Assembly: GCF_022763345.1 (NCBI RefSeq)
Contig: NZ_JALEGS010000014.1
Location: 62,001-126,000 of the forward strand
Direction of reading: 5' to 3'
DNA: 64,000 bases
Source: Phaeodactylibacter sp.
GTDB lineage: Bacteria > Bacteroidota > Bacteroidia > Chitinophagales > Saprospiraceae
Both the position numbers and the translations under genes were made by a program. Under the pieces are notes generated by a model, which saw only the letters and a program-made list of their open reading frames with translations, searched no databases and was not told the DNA's origin. Below, one piece after another: positions 56,496-64,000 of the stretch (position 1 is the first letter of the stretch; the number at the start of each line of letters is the position of its first letter).

Positions 56496-58619
56496 CTATT
56501 TCTCTTCAATCATGTCATGCATGATCGCCAATGTTTCCTTGATGTAAATATCTTTGGAGACACTTTCCAGCCACTCATCGTTACGGGCTTTCTTGGATTC
56601 GTCGGCTTGGATACCGGGCAGGTCTTCCTCCAGGTTGGAGATGTTCTCCAGGACCACCTGATCCATGACGCCATCGAATTCATCGGCCTGCTGCTGCCGC
56701 TTTTCACGCATTTCGCGGTAGGCCTCCAGCCCAATCGGGTAGGCTGACTCTTCGCGCTGCTGCTCTACGCGCTTGGCGTTGGCCAGAATTTTCTGGAACG
56801 CCTCATTCTCTTCAATACGCTTTTCGCTGCGGCTGCGCAGTTTGCTGATGTTGTCTACCTCCAGCACATCCTGATCGTACTCCACAGGGTCGATCTCTGT
56901 CCACTCCATCGCATACTCCCGGTCGCGCTCGCCGGTCTTGATGTAGAAGAAGTTATCCGGCAAGATGATGTCCGGCGTCACGCCTTTAAGCTGCGTGGAA
57001 CCGCCATTGACGCGGTAGAACTTCTGAGTGGTCAGCTTGATTTCACCCAGTGGCTTCAACTCATTGAACCCGCGGATGGTACGGTCCAGATCAATGAAGC
57101 GCTGCACCGTGCCTTTACCGAAAGTAGAAGGGCTGCCAACAATCACCGCCCGGCCGTAGTCCTGCAACGCTGCCGCCAGAATCTCTGAAGCAGAAGCACT
57201 ATAGGAATTGACCATGACCACAAGCGGGCCATCGTACTGTACACGCGAATCGGAGTCTTTCAGCACTTCCGGGTCAGAAATACGGGACTTCACCTGTACA
57301 ATTGGCCCTTTCTCAATGAACAAGCCCGTCATTTTAACCACATCCCGAAGGGAACCACCGCCGTTGTAGCGCAGGTCCAGAATGATGCCATCTACGTTTT
57401 TAGCTTTGAGCTTCTCGATTTCTGCTGCCACATCGGTAGAGCAGAAGCGCCCGTTTTTATTTTGAAAATCAGCATAGAACGAAGGCAGGAGGATGTAACC
57501 AATGCGCTCTTCGCTGCCTTCCTCCCCTTCCAGGATGAGCGATTTTGCAAACTGCTCTTCCAGAACCACCACATCGCGGGTGATCGTTATGTCTTTCACG
57601 CTGCCGTCAATCTTCTTTACCGTTAAGGTCACCTTAGTGCCTTTGTCCCCTCGGATGAGCTGCACCACATCGTTGATGACCATGCCTGCAATATCCTTTG
57701 GCTCGTCCTCATCCTCTTGCTTAACCTTTAGGATGACGTCGTTTTCCTCCAGCTCTTTTTGCTTCCAGGCGGGGCCACCCACTACGATGCGGACGACCTT
57801 GGTGTAGTCATCTTCGGTACGCAGGGTCGCGCCAATGCCTTCCAGCCGGCCACTAAAACGGATATTGAAGTTCTCTTTGTCAATAGGCTGATAGTACTCG
57901 GAATGAGGATCGAATATATGGGTAAAGGTATTGAGGTAAACGCTCAGGCGGTCTTCCCGCTTCAGTTTTCGCATACGACCGTACCAGTCGTCCAAAAATT
58001 CCAGGACTTCTTCACGGGACTCCTGCTCGATTTCTTCGAAAGACTTTGGAGCTTCCTCTTCCCCTTTCTTTTCCTCTTCTTTGGTTTTGTTGACGATACG
58101 CTCTACCGTTTCGTACTTCAGATACTTGCGCCAGTACTCCTTCAGTTCATCGTCATGCTGAGCAAAGGGCTTTTTATCACCATCCAGCTCAATGAATTCG
58201 TTGGTCTCGTAATCAAAGGGCGTCTCCAGCATTTCCCGGTAGTAGCCCTGTGTTTTATCAAGCGCGGCCTCCAGCATTTGGACAGAGGCATCGAAAAATT
58301 CGAACTGCCCGGCCTGCGCCTGATCATCAATACTCGTGCGGTAGCCTTCAAGCTTCGCAATATCTTCCTGTGTCAGGAACCGGCGGCCACCATCGACCTG
58401 ATCGAGGTAAAAATCAAAAATCTGACTGGAGAAATCGTCATTGATATCCTTCGGCTGATAATGCAGCTGCCCGAAACCGCTCAATACAGCCTGCATCAGG
58501 ACAGCCTCTTTTTCAGCGTTATTGGGTTGCGGATAGTAAGCCGCTGCAAGTAGAGCAACTAACAAAACGGAGAAGAAGATCTGACCTCTGTACTTCATGA
58601 TAAATTTCTTTATTGACAT
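56496..58619 (-). CDS. prc: Tail-specific (carboxy-terminal processing) protease, S41/Prc type
   Basis: 707 residues, N-terminal signal anchor (GQIFFSVLLVALLAAAYY). N-terminal Tsp domain (about 40-230), PDZ domain (about 250-340, VVGGPAWKQKELEENDVILKV), then the S41 protease core: NGGGSLRDVV, catalytic Ser in NSYSASASEIL and catalytic Lys in PSTFGKGTVQ, equivalent to Ser430 and Lys455 of E. coli Prc. A DUF3340-like C-terminal part follows. It should degrade periplasmic proteins with suitable C-termini. An alternative Met at residue 8 would shorten the N-terminus slightly. A long hairpin lies 26-70 bp upstream of the start. Confidence 0.94.
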   Translation of the reverse strand: MSIKKFIMKYRGQIFFSVLLVALLAAAYYPQPNNAEKEAVLMQAVLSGFGQLHYQPKDINDDFSSQIFDFYLDQVDGGRRFLTQEDIAKLEGYRTSIDDQAQAGQFEFFDASVQMLEAALDKTQGYYREMLETPFDYETNEFIELDGDKKPFAQHDDELKEYWRKYLKYETVERIVNKTKEEEKKGEEEAPKSFEEIEQESREEVLEFLDDWYGRMRKLKREDRLSVYLNTFTHIFDPHSEYYQPIDKENFNIRFSGRLEGIGATLRTEDDYTKVVRIVVGGPAWKQKELEENDVILKVKQEDEDEPKDIAGMVINDVVQLIRGDKGTKVTLTVKKIDGSVKDITITRDVVVLEEQFAKSLILEGEEGSEERIGYILLPSFYADFQNKNGRFCSTDVAAEIEKLKAKNVDGIILDLRYNGGGSLRDVVKMTGLFIEKGPIVQVKSRISDPEVLKDSDSRVQYDGPLVVMVNSYSASASEILAAALQDYGRAVIVGSPSTFGKGTVQRFIDLDRTIRGFNELKPLGEIKLTTQKFYRVNGGSTQLKGVTPDIILPDNFFYIKTGERDREYAMEWTEIDPVEYDQDVLEVDNISKLRSRSEKRIEENEAFQKILANAKRVEQQREESAYPIGLEAYREMREKRQQQADEFDGVMDQVVLENISNLEEDLPGIQADESKKARNDEWLESVSKDIYIKETLAIMHDMIEEK

Positions 58620-58644
58620 CCTAAGGTGTGCTTTGCTGGATTAA

Positions 58645-58689
58645 GACCGTGTTGGGCATTCGCTCCAAAAGCGAATTCCCAACACAGTC
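58645..58689 (-). promoter_or_regulatory. Long hairpin upstream of prc
   Basis: GTGTTGGG...CCCAACAC and ATTCGCT...AGCGAAT form one stem with a 5-nt loop; GAC/GTC extends it at the base. In total 18 pairs with only two single mismatches. No T-run follows on either strand, so it is not a typical terminator. It ends 26 bp upstream of the prc ATG and would be in its mRNA leader if transcription starts upstream. Confidence 0.6.
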
Positions 58690-58915
58690 TAAGACACAGT
58701 TTGCAAATAACAGTTTATGGTGCCGGCTGGCTTTAATTATGCTGCTAATTTATTGCCAGAGCCTGTATCCATATAAATATACTCCTTTCAACAATAAAAG
58801 TTAGCAATCGTACCGGTGCCTGCTTTGCTTTAACGGTATTGTAACAAATCCAGTGCCAAATTATCGAAAAGGTAACGATAAAACCAGAAAAGAAGTTGTA
58901 CCAGCCCCAAACAGA

Positions 58916-58948
58916 ACAGCCCCGGTAGCGTCATTCTACCGGGGCTGT
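58916..58948 (-). terminator. Terminator-like hairpin after the pyrophosphatase gene
   Basis: ACAGCCCCGGTAG (58916-58928) pairs perfectly with CTACCGGGGCTGT (58936-58948), 13 bp with a 7-nt loop. On the minus strand the tail is TCTGTTTGG, a weak T tract, but the stem is very stable and lies 22 bp past the stop. Confidence 0.75.
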
Positions 58949-58970
58949 TACAATTATTCCTTCGCTGAGA

Positions 58971-61178
58971 TTACAGCAGTGGCGCAATTACCAGTGCGAC
59001 CACAGACATCAGCTTCAGCAGAATGTTCAGTGATGGGCCGGAAGTATCCTTGAACGGATCACCCACGGTATCACCTACAACGGTGGCTTTGTGAGGGTCA
59101 GACCCTTTGTAGTACATTTCACCGTTGATATCCACGCCTTCTTCAAACATTTTCTTGGCGTTGTCCCATGCACCGCCAGCGTTAGACTGGAAGATGGCCA
59201 TGAGTACACCTGTTACGGTAACGCCAGCGAGGAGGCCGCCGAGCATTTCTGCACCCAGTTGGCTTCCCAAGCCTATCAGTCCAGGTGTCAGGCCAACCAC
59301 GACCGGTGCCAGTACGGCCAGCAGGCCAGGGCGCACCATCTCGCGGATAGAAGCCGCAGTGGAGATTTCCACACACTTGCCATATTCTGCCTTGCCGTCG
59401 GCTGCTTCGAAGGTCTTCTGATCGGCATCGCTCCAGTCAGCGAAGTCTTTGCCGTCGTTTTTGCGCATTACGTCAAGCGCTGCAGTCAGCTCAGGGATAG
59501 ACTTGAACTGACGGCGCACCTCCTGAATCATATCCATTGCCGCACGGCCCACTGCACCCATGGAGAGGGCAGAGAACAGGAAAGGCAACATACCGCCCAC
59601 AAACAGGGCCGCCATGACATAAGGGCTGGTGATATTGATGCTGGTTAGTCTTGCATCCGGGTGGCTGAGGTTGTACGCAGTGATGAAGGCAGCAAAGAGT
59701 GCCAGGGCAGTAAGTGCCGCAGAACCGATAGCGAAACCTTTACCAATTGCAGCCGTAGTGTTACCTACTGCATCAAGCTTGTCTGTACGCTCGCGCACTT
59801 CTTTTGGCAGCTCCGCCATTTCAGCGATACCGCCGGCGTTGTCGGAAATCGGGCCGTAGGCATCTACCGCCAGCTGAATGCCGGTATTGGAAAGCATACC
59901 TACTGCAGCAATTGCGATACCATACAGGCCAGCAAAAGAGTAAGAACCTACGATAGCAACTGCCAGGATCAGGATAGGGATAGCCGTTGACTGCATACCC
60001 ACGCCAAGACCGGCGATGATGTTAGTCGCCGCACCCGTCAGAGACTGGTCCACGATGCTTTTTACCGGCTTGGTACCGGTACCCGTATAGTACTCCGTAA
60101 TCATACCGATGAGCAAACCGCCGGCAAGGCCGAAGATCACGGCCCAGAATACCCCCATAGAGGTGTAAGTGGTGCCTTCGAAAGTCCATTCTGCAGGCAG
60201 CATCCAGTTAACGATGCCGAAAGTGGCCGCCAACATCACACCGGCAGAAAGGAATTCCCCACGGTTCAGGGCTTTCTGAGGGTCACCGCCTTCTTTTACC
60301 TTTACAAAGAAAGTACCCAGGATGGAAGTCACGATACCAACGCTTGCGAGTACCAGTGGCAACAGTACGGCGTTCAGGCCTCCAAAGTCATTTGTATTTT
60401 CAAAACCGGTCAAACCGATGAACGCAGCACCCAGTACCATCGTACCGATGATAGAACCCACATAAGACTCGAACAGGTCAGCGCCCATACCGGCTACGTC
60501 ACCCACGTTGTCGCCTACGTTGTCCGCGATTGTTGCAGGGTTGAGGGGGTGGTCCTCCGGAATACCGGCTTCCACTTTACCTACGAGGTCGGCGCCCACG
60601 TCAGCTGCTTTGGTATAAATACCGCCGCCCACACGTGCAAAGAGCGCAATGGAAGATGCACCAAAAGAGAAACCGGTAATCACGGTGATCACGCGGTTAA
60701 TATCCCACCCGATGCTCGAGTAGCCCAGGAAGAGCACGCCAAGACCGACTACGCCAAGACCGACCACACCAAGGCCCATAACAGAGCCGCCAGCAAAGGC
60801 GATCTCCAGGGCTTTGCCCAGACTTGTACGGGCAGCGTTGGTGGTGCGCACGTTGGCTTTAGTCGCTACGCGCATGCCAATAAACCCTGCCAGTGCAGAG
60901 CAAATCGCGCCCAGTACAAAAGACAGAGCGATAAGGGGAGAGGAATCAGCAGTATTACCGCTGATGCCCAGTAGGATTGCCACGGCCAGTACGAAGATGG
61001 CCAGTACGCGGTATTCCGCTTTGAGAAATGCCATGGCACCATCCGCGATATTCACCGCGATACGGCCCATGCGTTCTGTTCCAACTTCCTGCTTAGACAC
61101 CCAGGCCGAGCGCCAGAAGGTGTACAACAGGGCGAGTACACCAAAGACGGGTACTAAATAAGTGATCGTTTGACCCAT
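58971..61178 (-). CDS. hppA: Membrane-bound ion-translocating pyrophosphatase
   Basis: 735 residues, about 15-16 transmembrane helices. Catalytic motifs: [42 protein letters not shown] (key part [12 protein letters not shown]), and the C-terminal [20 protein letters not shown]. The motif [18 protein letters not shown] has Ala where K+-independent enzymes have Lys, so I expect a K+-dependent type. Whether it pumps H+ or Na+ is not resolved here. It uses pyrophosphate to build an ion gradient at the inner membrane. In helix 3 the residues [15 protein letters not shown] reflect a 15-bp tandem repeat (60736-60777). A good promoter lies 190 bp upstream. Confidence 0.96.
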   Translation of the reverse strand: MGQTITYLVPVFGVLALLYTFWRSAWVSKQEVGTERMGRIAVNIADGAMAFLKAEYRVLAIFVLAVAILLGISGNTADSSPLIALSFVLGAICSALAGFIGMRVATKANVRTTNAARTSLGKALEIAFAGGSVMGLGVVGLGVVGLGVLFLGYSSIGWDINRVITVITGFSFGASSIALFARVGGGIYTKAADVGADLVGKVEAGIPEDHPLNPATIADNVGDNVGDVAGMGADLFESYVGSIIGTMVLGAAFIGLTGFENTNDFGGLNAVLLPLVLASVGIVTSILGTFFVKVKEGGDPQKALNRGEFLSAGVMLAATFGIVNWMLPAEWTFEGTTYTSMGVFWAVIFGLAGGLLIGMITEYYTGTGTKPVKSIVDQSLTGAATNIIAGLGVGMQSTAIPILILAVAIVGSYSFAGLYGIAIAAVGMLSNTGIQLAVDAYGPISDNAGGIAEMAELPKEVRERTDKLDAVGNTTAAIGKGFAIGSAALTALALFAAFITAYNLSHPDARLTSINITSPYVMAALFVGGMLPFLFSALSMGAVGRAAMDMIQEVRRQFKSIPELTAALDVMRKNDGKDFADWSDADQKTFEAADGKAEYGKCVEISTAASIREMVRPGLLAVLAPVVVGLTPGLIGLGSQLGAEMLGGLLAGVTVTGVLMAIFQSNAGGAWDNAKKMFEEGVDINGEMYYKGSDPHKATVVGDTVGDPFKDTSGPSLNILLKLMSVVALVIAPLL
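60736..60777 (-). repeat. 15-bp tandem repeat inside hppA
   Basis: ACGCCAAGACCGACT and ACGCCAAGACCGACC stand in tandem, followed by a 12-bp partial third unit ACACCAAGGCCC. It is in frame and encodes the repeated GLGVV in a transmembrane helix. Low-complexity coding, not a mobile element. Confidence 0.8.
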
Positions 61179-61236
61179 ACCATTTTTTGTTTAAAGTTAT
61201 AGTTGTTTCCGAGGAACCATTTGGCCCCCTTTGTTC

Positions 61237-61277
61237 TATACCGACGACGAAGTGGTTTGAGGTTCAAACCTGCTTGG
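61237..61277 (+). repeat. Partial, diverged copy of the intergenic repeat end
   Basis: CTATACCGACGA is identical to the left end of copy 2 (36606-36617). AAGTGGTTTG follows as in copy 1, and the AAACCTGCT block follows as in copy 2, with one base fewer between them. GGTTTG and CAAACC can form a 6-bp hairpin here and in copy 1. The remainder of the element is not seen, so this is a fragment or a solo end. Confidence 0.45.
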
Positions 61278-61371
61278 TGTCGGCATAAACTCCTACGTCG
61301 GGTTTGTGCCTAATGCCCAAACCTCTCCGTTCTGAGTTTAGGTTCTGCTAATCGCTTAAGATTTAGCGGGG

Positions 61372-61402
61372 CAAAGCTAACGCAAATTTGTTTTTTGTCC
61401 AA
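61372..61402 (-). promoter_or_regulatory. Bacteroidota-type promoter for hppA
   Basis: Minus strand: TAGCTTTG (61379-61372) fits TAnnTTTG; TTG at 61402-61400 lies 20 bp upstream. It implies a leader of about 190 nt before the hppA ATG. Confidence 0.6.
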
Positions 61403-61528
61403 CTGTTGCAGGAGGAGTTGTGAAGGACTCCATATAACAAGGTGTAATTTGGTGGAGGCCCCTCAAACCTATTCGTTCGCTATTTTGTAGAATATATCCT
61501 GAAATCATTAAACAGACACCTTGCTACT

Positions 61529-62452
61529 ATGACACCTATTAGTATAGCACTCGACTGGACCCCCAACACCAATCATACCGGCTTCTTTGTGGCGCAGGAG
61601 CTGGGCTACTATGAAAACGCCGGGCTACAGGTCCAAATTATTGACCCTTCTGCAGACCAATACGCCACGACCCCGGCCAAGAAGCTGGAGCTCGGGCAGG
61701 TAGACTTTGCCATCGCCCCAACGGAGAGCGCCATCAGCCTAAATACCAAATCCAGGAGGGCAGCAGTCAAAGCTGTGGCAGCCATCCTGCAGGAAGATGC
61801 CAGTGCCATCGCGGTACTGGCTTCCAGTGACATCAACCGCCCCGCTGCGTTGGATGGCAGAAGCTATGCCTCCTACGGTGCCCGGTACGAAGACAAAATT
61901 GTGCAGCAGATGGTGCGCAATGATGGCGGTAAGGGCGAGCTCTATCTCAGCTATCCAAATAAGCTTGGTATTTGGAATACCTTGCTTGAGAACAAAGCAG
62001 ATGCCACCTGGATATTCCAAAACTGGGAAGGAGTGGAAGCCGAAACACAGGGTATTGAGCTGCGTTGTTTTGAACTTGGCAATTACGGCATACCTTATGG
62101 CTATTCACCGGTGCTTCTGGCGATGGCAGACCAAATTGAAAGTCGCCGGGAAGCCTACCAAGCCTTCTTACAAGCCACCAAAGCCGGCTACCTCCACGCC
62201 CTGGAAAACCCCGAGTCAGCTGCCCGTATGCTGGGGGCTTTTGTAACCGCACACGACCGGGAGCGGATTGACCTGGTAAAAGCCCAGGAACGCACCAACC
62301 CCTACTATGGGACTGCCCAAACGTGGGGGCACATGGATGCCGCGCGCGTCTCAAAGTTTGTAACCTGGCTGAAGGCAAACAATATCGAATCCACTTTGGA
62401 GTCTATTGAGCAAATATTCACCAACGAACTCCTTTCAGGATCAGGAACTTAG
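61529..62452 (+). CDS. NMT1/THI5-like protein without a signal peptide
   Basis: 307 residues. The fold is that of the NMT1/THI5-like binding proteins: SIALDWTPNTNHTGFFVAQELGYYE at the N-terminus (key part DWTPNTNHTGFF), GQVDFAIAPTESA, and lobe-2 motifs ATWIFQNWEG and LGNYGIPYGY. In ThiY-type systems these bind thiamine pyrimidine precursors for ABC import; the fungal THI5 branch makes the pyrimidine itself. Here no signal peptide is visible: the protein begins MTPISIALDW, and no ABC permease or ATPase is adjacent. It could act in the cytoplasm, or the partner genes are elsewhere. The THI5 CCCFC motif is absent. hemA lies 312 bp downstream. Confidence 0.82.
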   Translation: MTPISIALDWTPNTNHTGFFVAQELGYYENAGLQVQIIDPSADQYATTPAKKLELGQVDFAIAPTESAISLNTKSRRAAVKAVAAILQEDASAIAVLASSDINRPAALDGRSYASYGARYEDKIVQQMVRNDGGKGELYLSYPNKLGIWNTLLENKADATWIFQNWEGVEAETQGIELRCFELGNYGIPYGYSPVLLAMADQIESRREAYQAFLQATKAGYLHALENPESAARMLGAFVTAHDRERIDLVKAQERTNPYYGTAQTWGHMDAARVSKFVTWLKANNIESTLESIEQIFTNELLSGSGT

Positions 62453-62508
62453 TTCAACAAAAAATTTTGTGCAGCTTTATGACCGAAGCCTGACAACGGT
62501 TCGAGCCT

Positions 62509-62525
62509 ACACTTCGTATTTATAC
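62509..62525 (+). repeat. Possible fragment of the repeat end
   Basis: CACTTCGTATT shares 11 bases with the far end of copy 1 and is followed by TATAC, missing three bases of the TIR. Short enough to be chance. It faces the end-like sequence at 61237 across the NMT1/THI5-like gene. Confidence 0.2.
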
Positions 62526-62709
62526 TTGACTATTGCGACAAAAACGCTGAAACAGAGGCATAGCAGGGCTTTACCAAGCTGTGGCCTTTCAGAAAACCAT
62601 TATTTCTTTTGTCATTTTTTCGTAAGGAGATATAAGATGTTGATAAATGTCATGACAAGAAATACGGTCGATAAATAGTTTTGTTGAACCTTGTTGCAGT
62701 TTTGTGACA

Positions 62710-62737
62710 TTGGTGCAACGAGCGAAAATTACTTTTG
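62710..62737 (+). promoter_or_regulatory. Bacteroidota-type promoter for hemA
   Basis: TTG at 62710-62712 and TACTTTTG at 62730-62737 are 17 bp apart and match the -33/-7 consensus of Bacteroidota. The hemA ATG is 27 bp downstream, so the leader is very short. Confidence 0.7.
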
Positions 62738-62764
62738 TAACCGAACACTGAATTTAAGGGCTTT

Positions 62765-63994
62765 ATGCTGGCGAAGTACAATATACTTACGGTAACACAC
62801 AAACGCACTAACCTCAAGGATATAGGCGATTTTGTGATCAAGGTGGACGATCAGGAGGCACTGAAGCAGCAACTGCAGCAGCTTAAGGCGCAGTTTCAAA
62901 TTGATGAGCTGTTCTACCTGCCCACCTGCAACCGGGTCATGTACTTCTTCACCACCAATCATCAGGTGGACGAGCGCTTCATCGCGCGTTTCTTTCAGCG
63001 TATTAACCCTGACATGCCGATCGAGCTTGAAGACGAGCTTGATGATATCGTTTACCACTATCAGGGAGAAGAAGCCCTCAGGCACTTTTTTGATGTTTCC
63101 GCTTCCATCGACTCTCTCGTGATCGGTGAGCGCCAAATCCTCCGCCAGATCCGCGAAGCTTACGAACTCTGCCACAGTTGGGGCACCACCGGAGAATACA
63201 TCCGCCTCGTTTTTCAGCAGGCCGTAGTGGCTGCCAAAGCTGTCTACAACCGCACCCGGATTGGCGACAAACCAGTTTCTGTGGTATCGCTGGCTTTTCA
63301 GCAAATGCTTAAGGCACATGTCCATAAAGGCGACCGTGTGCTGCTCGTAGGTGCCGGGCAGACCAATCAGCTTGTGGGCAAATTCCTGAGCAAGTACGAG
63401 TTTTCCGACATCACGGTTTTCAACCGCAGCCTCGACAAAGCTGAGCAGTTGGCCAAAACCTTAAACGGCCGGGCGCTGCCGCTAAGCGACCTGTCTGACT
63501 ATCAGGAAGGCTTCGATTGCCTGATCGTATGCACCGGGTCTACTGAGCCGATCATTACAGCCCCGCTTTACGAAAAACTACTACAGGGCGACACCGAACG
63601 CAAAGTTGTCATCGATCTCTCCATTCCCAACAACGTAGCCGAAGCTGCTGTCGAGCAGTTCAATTTTGAATACATCGAAGTGGAGGGGCTGCGCAACCTC
63701 GCCAAGCAAAACCTAGCTTTCCGCGAACGCGAAGTGGAACGCGCCCACAAAGTCCTCAACGAGTACATACAGCAAATGCCTGCCCTCATCAAGCAGCGTC
63801 AGATCGAACTGGCCATGCGGCAGGTCCCCATCGAAATCAAGGCCGTCAGGGAGCGCGCCATGAACGAAGTCTTCCACAAGGAGGTCGCCACCCTCGATGA
63901 TCAGACCAAAGCGCTGATGGAAAAGATGCTGGCCTATATGGAAAAGAAGTGCATTGGCATTCCGATGAAGGCGGCGCGGGAGGCGGTGCTGTAG
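62765..63994 (+). CDS. hemA: Glutamyl-tRNA reductase
   Basis: 409 residues. Catalytic Cys55 in LPTCNRVMYFF, then FFDVSASIDSLVIGERQI and the NADPH-binding domain (about 165-300) with VLLVGAGQTNQLVGKFL and IVCTGSTEPII. The C-terminal helical dimerisation region (about 320-405) follows. It reduces glutamyl-tRNA to glutamate-1-semialdehyde, the first committed step of tetrapyrrole synthesis by the C5 route. The sequence is complete, with TAG at 63992-63994. Bacteroidota usually group it with other heme genes, which would lie beyond the window edge; this cannot be seen. A strong promoter is 27 bp upstream. Confidence 0.96.
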   Translation: MLAKYNILTVTHKRTNLKDIGDFVIKVDDQEALKQQLQQLKAQFQIDELFYLPTCNRVMYFFTTNHQVDERFIARFFQRINPDMPIELEDELDDIVYHYQGEEALRHFFDVSASIDSLVIGERQILRQIREAYELCHSWGTTGEYIRLVFQQAVVAAKAVYNRTRIGDKPVSVVSLAFQQMLKAHVHKGDRVLLVGAGQTNQLVGKFLSKYEFSDITVFNRSLDKAEQLAKTLNGRALPLSDLSDYQEGFDCLIVCTGSTEPIITAPLYEKLLQGDTERKVVIDLSIPNNVAEAAVEQFNFEYIEVEGLRNLAKQNLAFREREVERAHKVLNEYIQQMPALIKQRQIELAMRQVPIEIKAVRERAMNEVFHKEVATLDDQTKALMEKMLAYMEKKCIGIPMKAAREAVL

Positions 63995-64000
63995 GGCGTT

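Larger units (their letters stand above)
58620..58970 (-). other. Noncoding region between hppA and prc
   Basis: 351 bp with no gene. It holds two structures: the hppA terminator (58916-58948) and a long near-perfect hairpin next to the prc start (58645-58689). The prc promoter should lie between them. Confidence 0.6.
61179..61528. other. Noncoding region between hppA and the NMT1/THI5-like gene
   Basis: 350 bp. Contains the hppA promoter (61372-61402) and a solitary repeat-end-like sequence (61237-61277) inside the hppA leader. A GGTTTG/CAAACC hairpin is also visible. No gene was found. Confidence 0.5.
62453..62764 (+). other. Noncoding region upstream of hemA
   Basis: 312 bp. Contains the hemA promoter at 62710-62737 and, near the start, a repeat-end-like sequence at 62509-62525. 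A 13-codon frame with an AAGGAG at good spacing (62624-62678) is present but not accepted as a gene. Confidence 0.5.

Noticed and set aside
62637..62678. 13-codon frame with AAGGAG at 62624-62629
   Set aside because: The spacing is good, but the phylum rarely uses Shine-Dalgarno sites, the peptide is tiny, and the hemA promoter starts downstream of it, so it is not a hemA leader peptide.

Overview
The window looks like chromosomal DNA from a Bacteroidota bacterium, most likely a marine Saprospiria/Lewinella-type organism (inference, no 16S here). The reasons are a SusC/SusD pair, three proteins with type IX secretion (T9SS) C-terminal sorting domains, many SPII lipoproteins, two sulfatases, a Y_Y_Y-type sensor kinase with a LytTR regulator, promoters of the Bacteroidota type (TTG, about 17-20 bp, TAnnTTTG), and almost no Shine-Dalgarno sequences. 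No tRNA, rRNA, CRISPR array, phage or transposase gene was seen.

Layout. 1-9763: the 3' part of an oligopeptidase B-like peptidase fused to another module, an AAA-ATPase/PD-(D/E)XK protein, a TlpA-like thioredoxin, a small lipoprotein, then rluB-like and ligA, 1 bp apart. 9940-26706 (all minus strand): a polysaccharide utilisation locus (PUL). In transcription order it has two GH144 proteins, an esterase-GH3 fusion, a GH43 protein with a discoidin-like domain, a sulfatase, a DoxX-family gene broken by an in-frame TGA, then SusC, SusD and a LamG lipoprotein, closed by a strong terminator. Two GH144 enzymes with a GH3 suggest a beta-1,2-glucan, possibly acylated, as substrate. 27219-36936: a TauE/SafE permease, a second sulfatase, a 1.2-kb-residue T9SS protein with a nuclease/phosphatase domain nested inside an Ig-like repeat, a lipoprotein and a second nuclease/phosphatase-family lipoprotein. 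Two copies of an apparently undescribed intergenic repeat with terminal inverted repeats lie at 27219-27522 and 36605-36781.

36937-50335: a GlsB/YeaQ-type membrane protein, a sensor kinase with its LytTR partner, an unknown lipoprotein, a secreted PQQ-type sugar dehydrogenase-like protein with PA14, OsmC, an unknown helical protein, a large T9SS surface protein and an outer-membrane barrel. 50438-63994 is mainly housekeeping: aconitase, a TPR/von Willebrand A protein, an ABC-F ATPase, a Prc-type protease, a membrane pyrophosphatase, an orphan NMT1/THI5-like protein and hemA.

The strongest leads are the PUL with its esterase-GH3 fusion and chained overlapping genes, the TIR-bounded repeat family, the nested nuclease domain, the nonsense-interrupted DoxX gene, and a rearranged zinc-finger cysteine pattern in LigA. 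All family calls were made by reading motifs; no database search was run.
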